This document shows, in pieces, positions 42,514 to 52,442 of a stretch of 58,498 nt of DNA. The notes below the pieces were generated by a model that searched no databases, was not told the DNA's origin, and saw only the letters and a list, made by a program, of their open reading frames with translations. The stretch spans positions 115,507 through 174,004 of the forward strand of contig NZ_HG417094.1 of NCBI RefSeq assembly GCF_000455445.1, given 5' to 3'. The position numbers were made by a program, and so were the translations under genes. The number at the start of each line of letters is the position of its first letter. The first letter of the stretch is position 1. This DNA comes from Hoylesella timonensis 4401737 = DSM 22865 = JCM 15640. GTDB lineage: Bacteria > Bacteroidota > Bacteroidia > Bacteroidales > Bacteroidaceae.

Positions 42514-44577
42514 ATGACAACACGGAAAAATAATAAGAACCACAGCTATGTTGAGCGTGATGTAAGTTGGATGTACTTTAATCATCGTATTTTACAAGAA
42601 GCACAAAAAGAACATGTGCCTCTGTTAGAACGTCTTTCATTCCTTGGTATCTATTCAAATAACTTGGATGAGTTCTTTCGAGTGCGTGTAGCTTCTCTCA
42701 ATAAGATTTTAGATAATGGCAGAATTGAGACTCAAACCGAAAAGAAAATCAAGAAAACCATCAAGACGATTAACCGTTTGAACGAAGAATACAACAGAGA
42801 ATATACCCAGGTCATCAATCAGGTATTTGACGATTTGAAAACACATCATATCCGATTGCTTGACGATACACAACTCAACGAGGAGCAAAAAACTTTCCTG
42901 ACCGAGTTTTATTACGATAAGTTGAATGGCTCTACCAATCCTATATGGCTCTCACAGATAGACGACATCAGCGTGTTGGAAGACAATCGAATCTATTTAA
43001 TGGTAAAGCGAACCACAGAAGGGAATCATAAGCCAAAGTATGCCATCATTAAAGTGCCCGATCGCATTTATGGGCGTTTTATCAAAATACCATCTTCCGA
43101 CGGTTATGACAACTTTATGTACCTCGACGATGTCATTCGTTATTGTTTACCACTTGTCTTTATTGGGATTAAAGGCTGTACGTATGAAGCTTATTCCTTC
43201 AAGTTCACAAAGGATGCAGAGATGGAGGTTGATAACGAATCTGATTATGGAGTCATGGAACGCATCGCTATAGGAGTGAGCAGCAGGAAACGAGGAGAGG
43301 CTATTCGATTGGTTTATGATAAGAACATGCCTTCAGATTTAAAGAAAAAAATGATGCATCGCTTGAATATAAAAGAGTTGGACACACAATTAGCTGCGGG
43401 CAGATATCAAAATCATAAGGACTTAATGGATTTTCCTTCATTTAGTCACAATCAACTTAGTTATCCCAAATGGTCAGGAATACTGAAGCCAGAATTCTTG
43501 TCAGATGACAGTATCTTTGACCTTATCAAGGCGAAAGATCGATTTATCCATGTTCCTTACCATTCTTTTAATGGATATATTCGACTACTTAGAGAGGCGG
43601 CTCTGCGCCCAGAGGTTCAGGAAATTAAGACGACACTCTACCGTTTGGCAAAAGATTCTAAAGTGGTCAAGGCCTTAATCTGTGCAGCGCAAAACGGTAA
43701 AAAGGTCACAGCAGTCGTCGAACTGTTGGCTCGTTTTGATGAAGAGAGTAATATCAAGTGGAGTAAACGAATGCAAGAGGAGGGCGTGAATGTTATCTTT
43801 GGAGTGGAAGGACTAAAGATTCACTCCAAATTGTTGCATATCACGACCAAATCAGGGAACTTCGCTTGTGTGGGTACAGGCAACTTCCACGAGGGTAATG
43901 CCAAGACTTATACCGATTATCTCATGATGACCGCCCGTCCACGTATAGTCAATGAGGTTGAAAAGGTGTTTAGCTTTATAGACAAACCTTTTTCACAAGT
44001 ACGGTTCAGAGAGCTGATGGTGTCACCCAACTCGATGAAGACGCGTATTATTCGGATGTTAGATACCGAGATGAAGAATGCGCAGGCAGGACTTGAGGCT
44101 TGGGTTAAAATCAAAATCAACCACATCACAGACGCTGATATCGTTGAAAAACTGTATGAAGCTTCTTCTGCTGGTGTTCAAATTGATATTCTTCTTCGTG
44201 GTAATTGCTCATTAGTACCTGGAATCAAAGGGGTTAGTGAAAATATAAAGATTATAGGAATTATTGATAGATACTTAGAACATTCCCGCATTTTGATATT
44301 TTGCAATGGTGGTAAGCCACGTTATTTCTTAGGCTCGGCAGATTGGATGCCCCGAAATCTGATTAATCGTATAGAGGTCATGTCTCCCGTTTATGACGAT
44401 GATTTGCAGCAAGATTTATTACGTACCATTGAATACGGAATGCAAGACACTGCTAATGGGCGAATCGTAGATGGGTTTGGAACCAATGAAATTCAATCTA
44501 TTCCTGACCAGCAACAGCCTTTCCGTTCGCAAGAAGCTTTGTTTCGAGCTTATCAAAATGAGCAAGAACAGGCTTAA
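42514..44577 (+). CDS. ppk1: Polyphosphate kinase 1
   Basis: 687 residues, full length. N-terminal YVERDVSWMYFNHRILQEA and NNLDEFFRVRVA open the family; the phosphorylated His is His437 in GLKIHSKLLHI, followed by GTGNFHEGNAKTYTDY, and the second essential His is His590 in LEHSRILIF. It reversibly builds polyphosphate from ATP at the membrane face. It lies between the LRR protein and the ppx-type gene, 44 bp from the latter, so synthesis and breakdown of polyphosphate are encoded together. Confidence 0.96.
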   Translation: MTTRKNNKNHSYVERDVSWMYFNHRILQEAQKEHVPLLERLSFLGIYSNNLDEFFRVRVASLNKILDNGRIETQTEKKIKKTIKTINRLNEEYNREYTQVINQVFDDLKTHHIRLLDDTQLNEEQKTFLTEFYYDKLNGSTNPIWLSQIDDISVLEDNRIYLMVKRTTEGNHKPKYAIIKVPDRIYGRFIKIPSSDGYDNFMYLDDVIRYCLPLVFIGIKGCTYEAYSFKFTKDAEMEVDNESDYGVMERIAIGVSSRKRGEAIRLVYDKNMPSDLKKKMMHRLNIKELDTQLAAGRYQNHKDLMDFPSFSHNQLSYPKWSGILKPEFLSDDSIFDLIKAKDRFIHVPYHSFNGYIRLLREAALRPEVQEIKTTLYRLAKDSKVVKALICAAQNGKKVTAVVELLARFDEESNIKWSKRMQEEGVNVIFGVEGLKIHSKLLHITTKSGNFACVGTGNFHEGNAKTYTDYLMMTARPRIVNEVEKVFSFIDKPFSQVRFRELMVSPNSMKTRIIRMLDTEMKNAQAGLEAWVKIKINHITDADIVEKLYEASSAGVQIDILLRGNCSLVPGIKGVSENIKIIGIIDRYLEHSRILIFCNGGKPRYFLGSADWMPRNLINRIEVMSPVYDDDLQQDLLRTIEYGMQDTANGRIVDGFGTNEIQSIPDQQQPFRSQEALFRAYQNEQEQA

Positions 44578-44621
44578 TAGCTGGAAAATAATGAGGTAGA
44601 ATAATTAAAAACTTAAAAGTA

Positions 44622-45524
44622 ATGAAAGCAAAAACATACGCTGCCATAGATATAGGGTCGAATGGTGCTCGCTTACTAATCAAGCGATTTGATGACAATG
44701 CGCCCGAGTTCGACCGCATTAAACGCGTCCTATTCATCCGTGTACCGCTACGTTTGGGTAAAGATGTCTTTACATTAGGTAAGATTTCAAAAGAGCGCGA
44801 AGTCATGATGATGCACATGATGAAGGGTTTCAAGCACTTTATGTTATTGAATCAGGTGGATGATTATCGTGCTTGTGCAACGGCAGCAATGCGTGATGCA
44901 GAGAATGGCAAAAAGATAATGAAATCAATAATGCAGGAAACGGGCATCAAACTGGAAATTATTCGGGGAGAAGAAGAGGCGCGTTTGCTGTGCAATAACG
45001 TGATTGAGCAAACCAATAGCAACAGTGGTAGCTATGCGTATGTAGATGTCGGAGGAGGTAGTACCGAAATTTCATTGCTGCATGATGGGGTGTTAGCGGA
45101 GAGTCATTCGTTCAATATCGGTACCTTGCGCATGCTCAGTGGAAAGGTAACCAATGCTACCAAGTATCAAATGCGCGGTATGCTGGACATGTATGCAGAA
45201 GAGTTTCCTGGTGCGCAAATCATTGGTTCGGGTGGAAACATCAATAAACTCTTTAAGTTGACGCACAATAAAAATGACGAGAAGGTCATAAAAGTGAGTG
45301 AACTAAAGGAGATATACGAAGAACTTGCTCAACTCAACGAGGAAGAAAGGAAAGAAAAATATGGTTTGAAAGACGACCGTGTCGATGTTATCATACCAGC
45401 AGCAGAAATCTTTCTAATGGTAGCCAGCGGCTTAAAATGCGATGCCATATATGTTCCTAATATCAGTTTGGCAGACAGCATTGTAGATGGTATGTATCGC
45501 AGCCAACTCAAGAAGCAGGGATAA
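44622..45524 (+). CDS. ppx: Exopolyphosphatase / GppA-type phosphatase, short form
   Basis: 300 residues, the short Ppx/GppA version without the C-terminal HD-like domain of E. coli Ppx. The actin-like ATPase fold shows AAIDIGSNGARLLI (P1 loop), the ACATAAMRDAENG region, IRGEEEARLL, VDVGGGSTEISLL and GSGGNINKL. It should remove terminal phosphates from polyphosphate, or hydrolyse pppGpp; position after ppk favours the first. Cytoplasmic. A convergent terminator follows at 45546. Confidence 0.9.
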   Translation: MKAKTYAAIDIGSNGARLLIKRFDDNAPEFDRIKRVLFIRVPLRLGKDVFTLGKISKEREVMMMHMMKGFKHFMLLNQVDDYRACATAAMRDAENGKKIMKSIMQETGIKLEIIRGEEEARLLCNNVIEQTNSNSGSYAYVDVGGGSTEISLLHDGVLAESHSFNIGTLRMLSGKVTNATKYQMRGMLDMYAEEFPGAQIIGSGGNINKLFKLTHNKNDEKVIKVSELKEIYEELAQLNEEERKEKYGLKDDRVDVIIPAAEIFLMVASGLKCDAIYVPNISLADSIVDGMYRSQLKKQG

Positions 45525-45545
45525 TACACATCGTTTCATTGATAA

Positions 45546-45581
45546 GACGGTGCTGCTCAGAACTTCTGATACAGCACCGTC
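45546..45581. terminator. Convergent terminator between ppx and pncB
   Basis: GACGGTGCTG (45546-45555) pairs perfectly with CAGCACCGTC (45572-45581). The tail is not T-rich, so efficiency is uncertain. Confidence 0.7.
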
Positions 45582-45612
45582 CGCATGATTTCCATTTATT
45601 TTGACCTCTTGG

Positions 45613-46833
45613 CTACGCTAATTGCTTGAGGAGATAGGCACACTTCTCGGGATTCCCTACCGTTTTACCTTTATCGCACGACAGTTTCACGCAGTCGTGC
45701 CATTCGCGTTTTTCTGTAATTCGGCTCTTTGTTAGTTTCACAACAATATTCATTGGTTCCGCATTCTCCACATCACAGGTTAAGAAAGTCCCCATTCCAT
45801 AGCTGTCTTGTATGCGTCCATTGACATATTCGTGTATTTTGATTGCCTTCTTGATGTCGAGTCCATTGCTATACACCACTTGCTTGGTTTTAGGATTGAT
45901 ACCCAAGCTCTTGTATTTCTCAATAATCTTCTCTGTCTGTTCTTGCTCGTCACCACTATCTACACGCAGTCCTGTAAACATCATAGCCATGCGTTTGGAT
46001 AGATTATTGAAGAAAACTTTATCGCCAAAGCAGTCGTATAGATAAATACCATTATCGCCATCGTAGACATCACTAAATTTTTTCATGACATTAAAGTTGC
46101 ATTCAAAGACACCACTGATGTTTTCTTCAAATTGTATCAGTTGATGACTCATGGTTCCGATAGGCGTCAAATCGTGCTTCATTGCCAAATACACATTGCT
46201 TGTTCCTGTCAGCTTCCCTGTCCATTTGTGATATCCGGCCTCGTCTTGATAGCCACCTTGTTCGTAAGTCTCTTTCATTACCTTCACTACCGTGTCGTGA
46301 TGATCGAACGAGAACCTGCGCCGAGTACCCATATCCCCTAAGACAATACCATTTTTCAATATCTCTCTTGTCTTTTCTATGGCTCTTTTTCGTTCCACTT
46401 CCAAGTTGTATCTCTCAAAATCACCACGAAGATAGTGCATTAACTCGGATATGGTAGCCAAGATAGGCATTTCCCACATAATGGCTGAATACCACTTGCC
46501 GCGCACTGTAATTTGCAAATGTCCTGCTTCATCTTGCGTTACCGTTACTTCGTGAGGATTGAATCGATAACCACGAAGAAACGTAAAATACCATTCGGGA
46601 AGGTAGTACATCCTACGTTTCATGAACGAAATCTCCTCCTGCGTTATCATGACTTGCGGCATATAGCCTAATTGTTCTTCCACTAACCCTGCAAATCCTT
46701 CTGGATAAATGGTGTCGTTGCGGTCAAAGAAGTTGTATTCTACCTCTGCACGAGGATATTTTTGTAAAATATAATATTGGCAACTAAAAGTATAGGCGTC
46801 GTTGTCTGTAAGATGACTGATAATTTGTTTCAT
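45613..46833 (-). CDS. pncB: Nicotinate phosphoribosyltransferase
   Basis: 406 residues, usual length. The N-terminus ISHLTDNDAYTFSCQYYIL, the GTSNVYLAMKHDLTPIGTMSHQ region (contains the phosphorylatable His) and GLRVDSGDEQEQTEKIIEKY with ILxLDSGD-like phosphate binding identify PncB. It makes nicotinate mononucleotide from nicotinate and PRPP in the NAD salvage pathway. It is monocistronic, with TATCTTTG (minus, 46881-46888) as probable -7. The genome also encodes nadK in this window, 15 kb away. Confidence 0.95.
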   Translation of the reverse strand: MKQIISHLTDNDAYTFSCQYYILQKYPRAEVEYNFFDRNDTIYPEGFAGLVEEQLGYMPQVMITQEEISFMKRRMYYLPEWYFTFLRGYRFNPHEVTVTQDEAGHLQITVRGKWYSAIMWEMPILATISELMHYLRGDFERYNLEVERKRAIEKTREILKNGIVLGDMGTRRRFSFDHHDTVVKVMKETYEQGGYQDEAGYHKWTGKLTGTSNVYLAMKHDLTPIGTMSHQLIQFEENISGVFECNFNVMKKFSDVYDGDNGIYLYDCFGDKVFFNNLSKRMAMMFTGLRVDSGDEQEQTEKIIEKYKSLGINPKTKQVVYSNGLDIKKAIKIHEYVNGRIQDSYGMGTFLTCDVENAEPMNIVVKLTKSRITEKREWHDCVKLSCDKGKTVGNPEKCAYLLKQLA

Positions 46834-46971
46834 ATTCTTAGGAAATGTCTATTCATCGGTTTTCGGCATTGTAGCAAACGCAAAGATACATATTTTCTTG
46901 ACAATTATCACCTTATGGGATTGATTATTGAATCTTAACGAAATATTTTTTATTCCCCCTTTTAATAGTCG

Positions 46972-46979
46972 TACCTTTG
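46972..46979 (+). promoter_or_regulatory. Probable -7 element of the HAD phosphatase gene
   Basis: TACCTTTG, with TTTT 20 bases upstream in place of TTTG; 77 bases before the ATG. On the other strand CAAAGATA at 46881-46888 serves pncB. Confidence 0.55.
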
Positions 46980-47056
46980 TAGAAAGACAATAATAGGCAT
47001 CACTGTTCTGGGTAAAAGAGCAACATTCACTTTGAACACGGAAAAGAAATCTGCGT

Positions 47057-47863
47057 ATGAATTATAAAATAAAAGCGTTATTTTTTGATATTGATGGCAC
47101 ACTGGTTAGTTTTCAAACCCACCAAATACCTGACTCCACGGTACAGGCATTAGAGGAGGCAAAGGCTAACGGCGTACAAGTGTATATTTCAACAGGCAGA
47201 CCGTTGTCGTTAATCACGGTTCTCGGTTCCATTCAACATTTAATAGACGGCTACATCACCACCAATGGAGCTTACTGTTTTGTTGGAAATCACGATGTTT
47301 GCCAGCACGCCATCCCTCGAGAGAGCGTTGACTTTGTCATTTCGCAAGCTATAGAACAGCAGTTTTGCTGTGTCTTGGTGGGCACCAAACATTTATGTGT
47401 TTTTCAGCAAGATGAAACGTTCAACCAAGTTTTCTTAGAGCTTCTTAAGGTTCAGGGCATAGATAAAGCGGTATCACAGAATGTGGTTTTACAAGAGCCT
47501 ATTTTACAATTGAGTCCTTTTATTACGCAACAGCAAGAAACAGAACTGATGAGTAAGCTTCCCACTTGTCAGTCTGGACGTTGGCATCCCGCTTTTACGG
47601 ACATCACCTCCCTTTCTGCTGATAAGGGGCAGGGCTTGCAAGCGATGGCCAACTATTTGGGACTTTCGCTCAATGAGACGATGGCTTTTGGCGATGGAGG
47701 CAACGACATCACTATCATTCAGCAGGCAGGAATAGGGGTGGCTATGGGAAATGCCGTACCTGAATTAAAGCAGGTTGCCGATTATATCACTACTTCTGTA
47801 GACGAGCATGGAGTTCGAGAGGCACTCATCCATTACGGTATTATTGCCAAAGACACGCTGTAG
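47057..47863 (+). CDS. Cof-type HAD-IIB phosphatase
   Basis: 268 residues. HAD motif I is FFDIDGTL, motif II the Ser/Thr in VYISTGRPL, motif III the Lys in SADKGQGLQAM and motif IV GDGGNDITII; the large cap lies between II and III (type IIB). Such enzymes dephosphorylate sugar phosphates, FMN or similar small molecules; the substrate is not predictable. No signal peptide, so cytoplasmic. It has its own promoter and precedes cysS by 134 bp, which has a separate promoter. Confidence 0.93.
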   Translation: MNYKIKALFFDIDGTLVSFQTHQIPDSTVQALEEAKANGVQVYISTGRPLSLITVLGSIQHLIDGYITTNGAYCFVGNHDVCQHAIPRESVDFVISQAIEQQFCCVLVGTKHLCVFQQDETFNQVFLELLKVQGIDKAVSQNVVLQEPILQLSPFITQQQETELMSKLPTCQSGRWHPAFTDITSLSADKGQGLQAMANYLGLSLNETMAFGDGGNDITIIQQAGIGVAMGNAVPELKQVADYITTSVDEHGVREALIHYGIIAKDTL

Positions 47864-47963
47864 CAGTACTTCTTCATTTTCTCTAATGGTTTTTCTTTGA
47901 CAGAAAAATAGGATTCTTTTCACTCTTATGTTCAAATCCTATCGTTCTTTTGTCTAAAAGCTG

Positions 47964-47971
47964 TATCTTTG
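47964..47971 (+). promoter_or_regulatory. -7 element of cysS
   Basis: TATCTTTG, 27 bases before the ATG at 47998. The cysS frame remains open upstream to 47950, but that would place this promoter inside the gene, supporting the shorter start. Confidence 0.6.
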
Positions 47972-47997
47972 CAACAGCTAATTATGTTGATAGACTT

Positions 47998-49488
47998 ATG
48001 GAACAGAAACTTTTTGTTTATAATACCCTGACACGTAAGAAGGAACTCTTCGAGCCTTTGCATGCCCCCAACGTTGGTATGTATGTGTGTGGCCCTACTG
48101 TTTATGGCGATCCGCACTTAGGACATGCCCGTCCGTCGATTACTTTTGACATCCTTTTCCGTTATCTCAAGCATCTTGGGTACAAGGTGCGCTACGTCCG
48201 TAATATTACCGATGTGGGGCATTTGGAACACGATGCCGACGAAGGTGACGACAAGATTGAGAAGAAAGCTCGCTTGGAACAGTTGGAACCCATGGAGATA
48301 GCGCAGCATTATACCAATCGTTACCATGCTGCTATGGAAGCCCTAAACGTGCTGCCTCCAAGCATCGAGCCGCATGCCACAGGTCACATCATAGAGCAAG
48401 AGGAACTGGTAAAACAAATTCTTGCCAATGGTTATGCTTACGAGAGCAACGGTTCGGTTTATTTTGATATTGAGAAATATAACAAAGATCATCACTATGG
48501 CATACTCTCTGGGCGAAACTTGGACGATGTCATTAATAACAGTCGTGAGTTGGACGGTGTAGGCGAGAAGCGCAACCAAGTAGACTTTGCCCTTTGGAAG
48601 CGTGCCATGCCCGAACATATCATGCGTTGGCCCAGTCCTTGGAGCGATGGTTTCCCTGGCTGGCACTGTGAGTGTACCGCCATGGGGCGTAAATATTTGG
48701 GCAATCATTTCGATATTCATGGCGGGGGAATGGACCTTGTCTTCCCACATCACGAATGTGAAATAGCGCAAGCTGTAGCCAGTCAGGGCGACCAGATGGT
48801 GCGCTATTGGATGCACAATAACATGATTACTATCAATGGGAAGAAGATGGGAAAGAGCTTGGGCAATTTCATCACGCTCGAACAATTCTTTACAGGCGAA
48901 CATGACAGTTTGGAACAGCCCTATTCACCCATGACAATTCGGTTCTTCATCCTGTCGGCTCACTACCGTGGAACGGTAGATTTTTCCAACGAGGCATTAC
49001 AAGCAAGTCAAAAAGGTTTAGAGCGTTTGATGAATGGTGTACACGATTTGGAACGTTTGCAAGCAGCGGCAACCTCGGATGAGGCTACACATAAGTTTGT
49101 TGCCGAATTGCGCCAACAGTGCTATGATGCCATGAATGATGATTTGCAAACACCAGTTGTCATTAGTAAGTTGTTCGAGGCGTGCCACATCATCAACACT
49201 TTGCTCGACCACACAGGTAGCATTGATCAAAAAGATTTAGACGAATTGAAAGAAGTGATGCACTTGTTTGCTTTCGACTTGTTAGGACTTAAAAATGAGC
49301 AAGGCAACGACAACGATGCTCGTGAAGCAGCATACGGAAAGGTGGTAGACATGGTGCTTGAGTTAAGGGCAAAGGCTAAGCAGGCTAAAGATTGGGCTAC
49401 CAGCGACCAAATACGTGATGCCTTGGCTGCTAATGGTTTCGAAGTGAAAGATACGAAGGATGGTGTAACGTGGAAATTAAATAGATAA
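47998..49488 (+). CDS. cysS: Cysteinyl-tRNA synthetase
   Basis: 496 residues from [16 protein letters not shown]. Zinc-binding Cys is in [15 protein letters not shown], with the HIGH signature as HLGH (40-43); GWHCECTAM and HHECEIAQ hold the other zinc ligands. The KMSKS loop reads KMGKS (283-287), a one-residue variant. The C-terminal DALR-like region ends in DGVTWKLNR. It charges tRNA-Cys in the cytoplasm. A 16-residue upstream extension is possible in frame but is crossed by the promoter. Confidence 0.96.
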   Translation: MEQKLFVYNTLTRKKELFEPLHAPNVGMYVCGPTVYGDPHLGHARPSITFDILFRYLKHLGYKVRYVRNITDVGHLEHDADEGDDKIEKKARLEQLEPMEIAQHYTNRYHAAMEALNVLPPSIEPHATGHIIEQEELVKQILANGYAYESNGSVYFDIEKYNKDHHYGILSGRNLDDVINNSRELDGVGEKRNQVDFALWKRAMPEHIMRWPSPWSDGFPGWHCECTAMGRKYLGNHFDIHGGGMDLVFPHHECEIAQAVASQGDQMVRYWMHNNMITINGKKMGKSLGNFITLEQFFTGEHDSLEQPYSPMTIRFFILSAHYRGTVDFSNEALQASQKGLERLMNGVHDLERLQAAATSDEATHKFVAELRQQCYDAMNDDLQTPVVISKLFEACHIINTLLDHTGSIDQKDLDELKEVMHLFAFDLLGLKNEQGNDNDAREAAYGKVVDMVLELRAKAKQAKDWATSDQIRDALAANGFEVKDTKDGVTWKLNR

Positions 49489-49509
49489 CCTCGTATTTCT
49501 TGTATAGTT

Positions 49510-49566
49510 TATCGGCACAGCGAGTAAGATAGAATACCGTTCAAGGTCTTACTTACTGTGCCGATA
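49510..49566. terminator. Long convergent hairpin between cysS and miaB
   Basis: A 20-bp stem, 49510-49529 with 49547-49566, has one mismatch and one wobble and a 17-base loop; its core is TATCGGCACAG against CTGTGCCGATA. Its position between convergent genes suits a bidirectional terminator. Confidence 0.75.
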
Positions 49567-49608
49567 GCATTTGGTGACTTGCTCACTCACCGCTCAATGC
49601 GTCGCCCA

Positions 49609-50964
49609 CTACTTCGTAACTTCTTCTCCAAACAGGGTTGCCGAGGTACTTCTCATGATGCGCACACGTACCGTCTCACCAATGTGATGCTTGCCTTTGT
49701 CAAACACCACCATCTTGTTTTGCTCTGTTCTGCCACAGAGTTGCTCTCTGCTACGCTTGCTAAATCCTTCTACTAACACCTCAAAATCTTTGCCTTCATC
49801 CTTTTTATTAGAGATAGCACTCAGTTCGGTTTGTAGATGTATCATCTCGTTGAGGCGTCGAATCTTCTCCTCCTCGGGTACATTGTCGGGCAAATGTTTC
49901 GAGGCGTAGGTGCCTGGTCGTTCAGAATACTTGAACATGAAGGCAGAGTCATAGCCCACGGTGCGCATCAATTGGAGCGATAGTTGGTGGTCTTCTTCTG
50001 TCTCACCATGATAACCTACAAATATATCGGTAGAAATACCGCAATCGGGAATGATACGTTGTATGGCACGAATGCGATCCATATACCATTCCACTGTGTA
50101 TTTGCGGTTCATCAGCTTTAGAATTTTGTCGCTGCCACTTTGAACTGGTAGGTGGATATGCTTGCATACATTGGGCTCTTCGGCGATGACGCGCAAGGTA
50201 TCGTCGCTCATATCTTTGGGATGCGATGAGGTAAAACGGATACGAATATCGGGTACTTCATGGGCGACACGGCGCAACAGTTGCGGAAAGTCAATGGTGT
50301 GGGCAGCAATAGTCTCTCCATTATCCAGCTGTCGTTCGGGAACAGTGAAGCAATATGAGTTCACGTTTTGTCCTAAGAGTGTGATTTCCTTGTAATGCTT
50401 GTCGCGCAAATCACGCACCTCACGCAGGATGCTCTCGACATCTCTCGACCGTTCTCTGCCGCGCGTGTAAGGAACGATGCAATAATGGCAAAAGTTATTG
50501 CAACCACGCATAATGCTCACAAAGCCACTCACTTTGCCTATCATCAGGCGTTGAGGCACTACATCCTTGTAGGTCTCTGTTTTTGAAAGCTCAATATCAA
50601 TAGCCTTGTTGCCCGTCTCGGCTTGTGCCATCATGTCGGGCAAGTTCAGATACGAGTCAGGACCGCACACCAAGTTGGTATGATGATTGTTCAGCAAGTC
50701 GTCCTTCACACGCTCTGCCATACAGCCTAACACACCTAAAATGAGATTTCTACCTTTCTTGCGTTCTGCATGCAAGGCATCTAAGCGGTTGTATATTTTG
50801 TTCTCAGCGTTCTCGCGGACACTACATGTATTTAAAAAGATAGCGTCAGCCTCTTCCTCTTGTTCGCAAAGTTCGTAGCCAGCCATTTGCATGACCGATG
50901 CTACTACCTCACTGTCAGCCACATTCATTTGGCATCCATACGTCTCTATAAAAAGTTTTTTCAT
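49609..50964 (-). CDS. miaB: tRNA-2-methylthio-N6-dimethylallyladenosine synthase MiaB
   Basis: 451 residues from MKKLFIETYGCQMN. The N-terminal methylthiotransferase domain has the cluster Cys residues in ETYGCQMNVADSE, LNTCSVRENAENK and GCMAERV; the radical-SAM domain has IMRGCNNFCHYCIVPYTRGRERSR with CxxxCxxC; a C-terminal TRAM domain follows (VLVEGFSKRSREQLCGRTEQNK). It methylthiolates A37 of tRNAs. The frame is open to 51060, but the TACCTTTG promoter element at 50984-50991 lies inside that extension, so the start is 50964 (or Met at 50976). Confidence 0.95.
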   Translation of the reverse strand: MKKLFIETYGCQMNVADSEVVASVMQMAGYELCEQEEEADAIFLNTCSVRENAENKIYNRLDALHAERKKGRNLILGVLGCMAERVKDDLLNNHHTNLVCGPDSYLNLPDMMAQAETGNKAIDIELSKTETYKDVVPQRLMIGKVSGFVSIMRGCNNFCHYCIVPYTRGRERSRDVESILREVRDLRDKHYKEITLLGQNVNSYCFTVPERQLDNGETIAAHTIDFPQLLRRVAHEVPDIRIRFTSSHPKDMSDDTLRVIAEEPNVCKHIHLPVQSGSDKILKLMNRKYTVEWYMDRIRAIQRIIPDCGISTDIFVGYHGETEEDHQLSLQLMRTVGYDSAFMFKYSERPGTYASKHLPDNVPEEEKIRRLNEMIHLQTELSAISNKKDEGKDFEVLVEGFSKRSREQLCGRTEQNKMVVFDKGKHHIGETVRVRIMRSTSATLFGEEVTK

Positions 50965-50983
50965 TGTCTTTGTCATTAGGGTA

Positions 50984-50991
50984 CAAAGGTA
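50984..50991 (-). promoter_or_regulatory. -7 element of miaB
   Basis: Minus-strand TACCTTTG, about 20 bases before the chosen ATG; no TTTG at the ideal -33 position. It predicts a very short leader. Confidence 0.5.
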
Positions 50992-51439
50992 CAAAATAAT
51001 TTTGATATGGTTGTATTCAGTATTTGGTACTTCTTTGCTGTGATTTCTAAGCAAATTCATGCTGAATTATCTTTACAAGTGCCTCTCCATAATTCGCGTA
51101 TTTGTCAGCAAGTGGGGAAGTGGCGCTGAATATGCGAGTATTGGAGAAGTTTCTTCTTTCTTGATAATCAGTAAGTTAGTTGTTTTGTTGGTTTTTCGTA
51201 CCACCTAAAGCAATGCTTTAAGCTCATTAACTCATGGAGATAACACCGTTAGATGGTGCTTTCAGTAGTGTTATAAACACGAGATAGCGCCATTAAGTGC
51301 ATGTTTTAGTAGATTTTGTTCATAAAAACAGGAAAAATGACTCCTTATTTTACATCAAATAACCCATTTTTTTGTGTAGAATGAGGAGTTTAGAAGTGTT
51401 AAATTTCAGTCATTTTTTAGGACAAAAGTATATGTAGAG
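50992..51439. other. Intergenic region with degenerate direct repeats
   Basis: No gene. CAATGCTTTAAGCTCATTAA (51211-51230) matches the left edge of the window at 17 of 20 bases, and CATGGAGATAA (51233-51243) matches 31964-31974 exactly. Within the region, the segment from ~51234 (ATGGAGATAACACCGTTA) recurs in weaker form from ~51279 (ACGAGATAGCGCCATTAA), both ending in a TTTNAGTAG-like block, a period of about 45 bases. No promoter or hairpin with T tail is obvious. Confidence 0.5.
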
Positions 51440-52405
51440 CTACCCCTTCATGTTCCTACTGATATACATTAAAAAATAGTAAAAAATCACTCCTGTGATG
51501 AGACCAGCAAAGGCATCAATGGCATAATGTGCCTGAATGTACACGGTCGCCATACACAAAAAGAGGTAAAAAGGAAGCATGATGTAGAGCAACATCCTAT
51601 TTTTGGTATGACCTATGAGCAGGAGACAGATGGTAGAAATGCCTACGTGCGAGCTGGGAAAGGCGGCTGTGGGACGCTCGCCAGCGGCTTTGGCATCCTC
51701 TACAAGATGATAAAAGAAGCCTTCGTGGTATCCCGGACTGGGCAAACAGTCTTGGTGAAAGTTGAAATAATCGTACATAGGAGGGAAGACTCCTTTTGCT
51801 GCTTGTTCGAGTCCGATGGCTTTGAAATAAAAGGTGGGACCCACAACGGGCAGTAATACATAAATGGCATAAAAGAGAAAGAACGAGGCAGTGAGAACAA
51901 AGGCACTTCGTTGGAACTCTTTTCGGTGAAAAAACAAGTAGAATAGAGGCACAGCTGCTACCATGGGGTAGTACGAAGCATAACCCATATCCATCAATTC
52001 GCTGATGATGGGCGAGGAGAAGTGATGTGCAAAAGCCAGTGCAGGTTGCATCCCGAAGAGTTGTTGTTCCCAAGTGGCGAAGAGATGATCAAGGTTTGGA
52101 AGTACTCTGTTAAGCTCGTAGGTGTCGGGATACCACCACACTAACAACCCCATTTGTACGAAGGAGCGTATCACCTTGATGAATCGACAGGGCAACAAGC
52201 GGTAGACTCCCCATAAAGCCATGGTAATAATGGCAATTTGGACACGCCCTATAAGCATTGACTGTGGGTTCACCAACTTGGTATAAGTCAACAAAATCAT
52301 GAGAAACGTGAATCCCATGTAAAGAAACATAGCCCACTCTATGGGTAACAGTCCACGTACGGGTTTCTTTTCTCGTGTGAAAAAGTCAGAAATGAAATAG
52401 TTCAT
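51440..52405 (-). CDS. PAP2-superfamily membrane protein (PAP2_3/Aur1-like)
   Basis: 321 residues with about six to eight hydrophobic segments. The phosphatase motifs are RPTAAFPSSHVGIS (motif 2, PSSH) and AHYAIDAFAGL (motif 3, His-x3-Asp), while the first motif and the SR of motif 3 are diverged. The preceding YASYYPMVAAVPLFYLFF and LPVVGPTFYF resemble the PAP2_3 group, which includes inositol-phosphorylceramide synthases. It could transfer or remove a phospho-headgroup of a membrane lipid. It follows the epimerase by 37 bp on the same strand. The specific reaction is uncertain. Confidence 0.85.
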   Translation of the reverse strand: MNYFISDFFTREKKPVRGLLPIEWAMFLYMGFTFLMILLTYTKLVNPQSMLIGRVQIAIITMALWGVYRLLPCRFIKVIRSFVQMGLLVWWYPDTYELNRVLPNLDHLFATWEQQLFGMQPALAFAHHFSSPIISELMDMGYASYYPMVAAVPLFYLFFHRKEFQRSAFVLTASFFLFYAIYVLLPVVGPTFYFKAIGLEQAAKGVFPPMYDYFNFHQDCLPSPGYHEGFFYHLVEDAKAAGERPTAAFPSSHVGISTICLLLIGHTKNRMLLYIMLPFYLFLCMATVYIQAHYAIDAFAGLITGVIFYYFLMYISRNMKG

Positions 52406-52442
52406 TTTGATTCAGTTCTTTAAGATAAGCAGGAAAAGGGGG

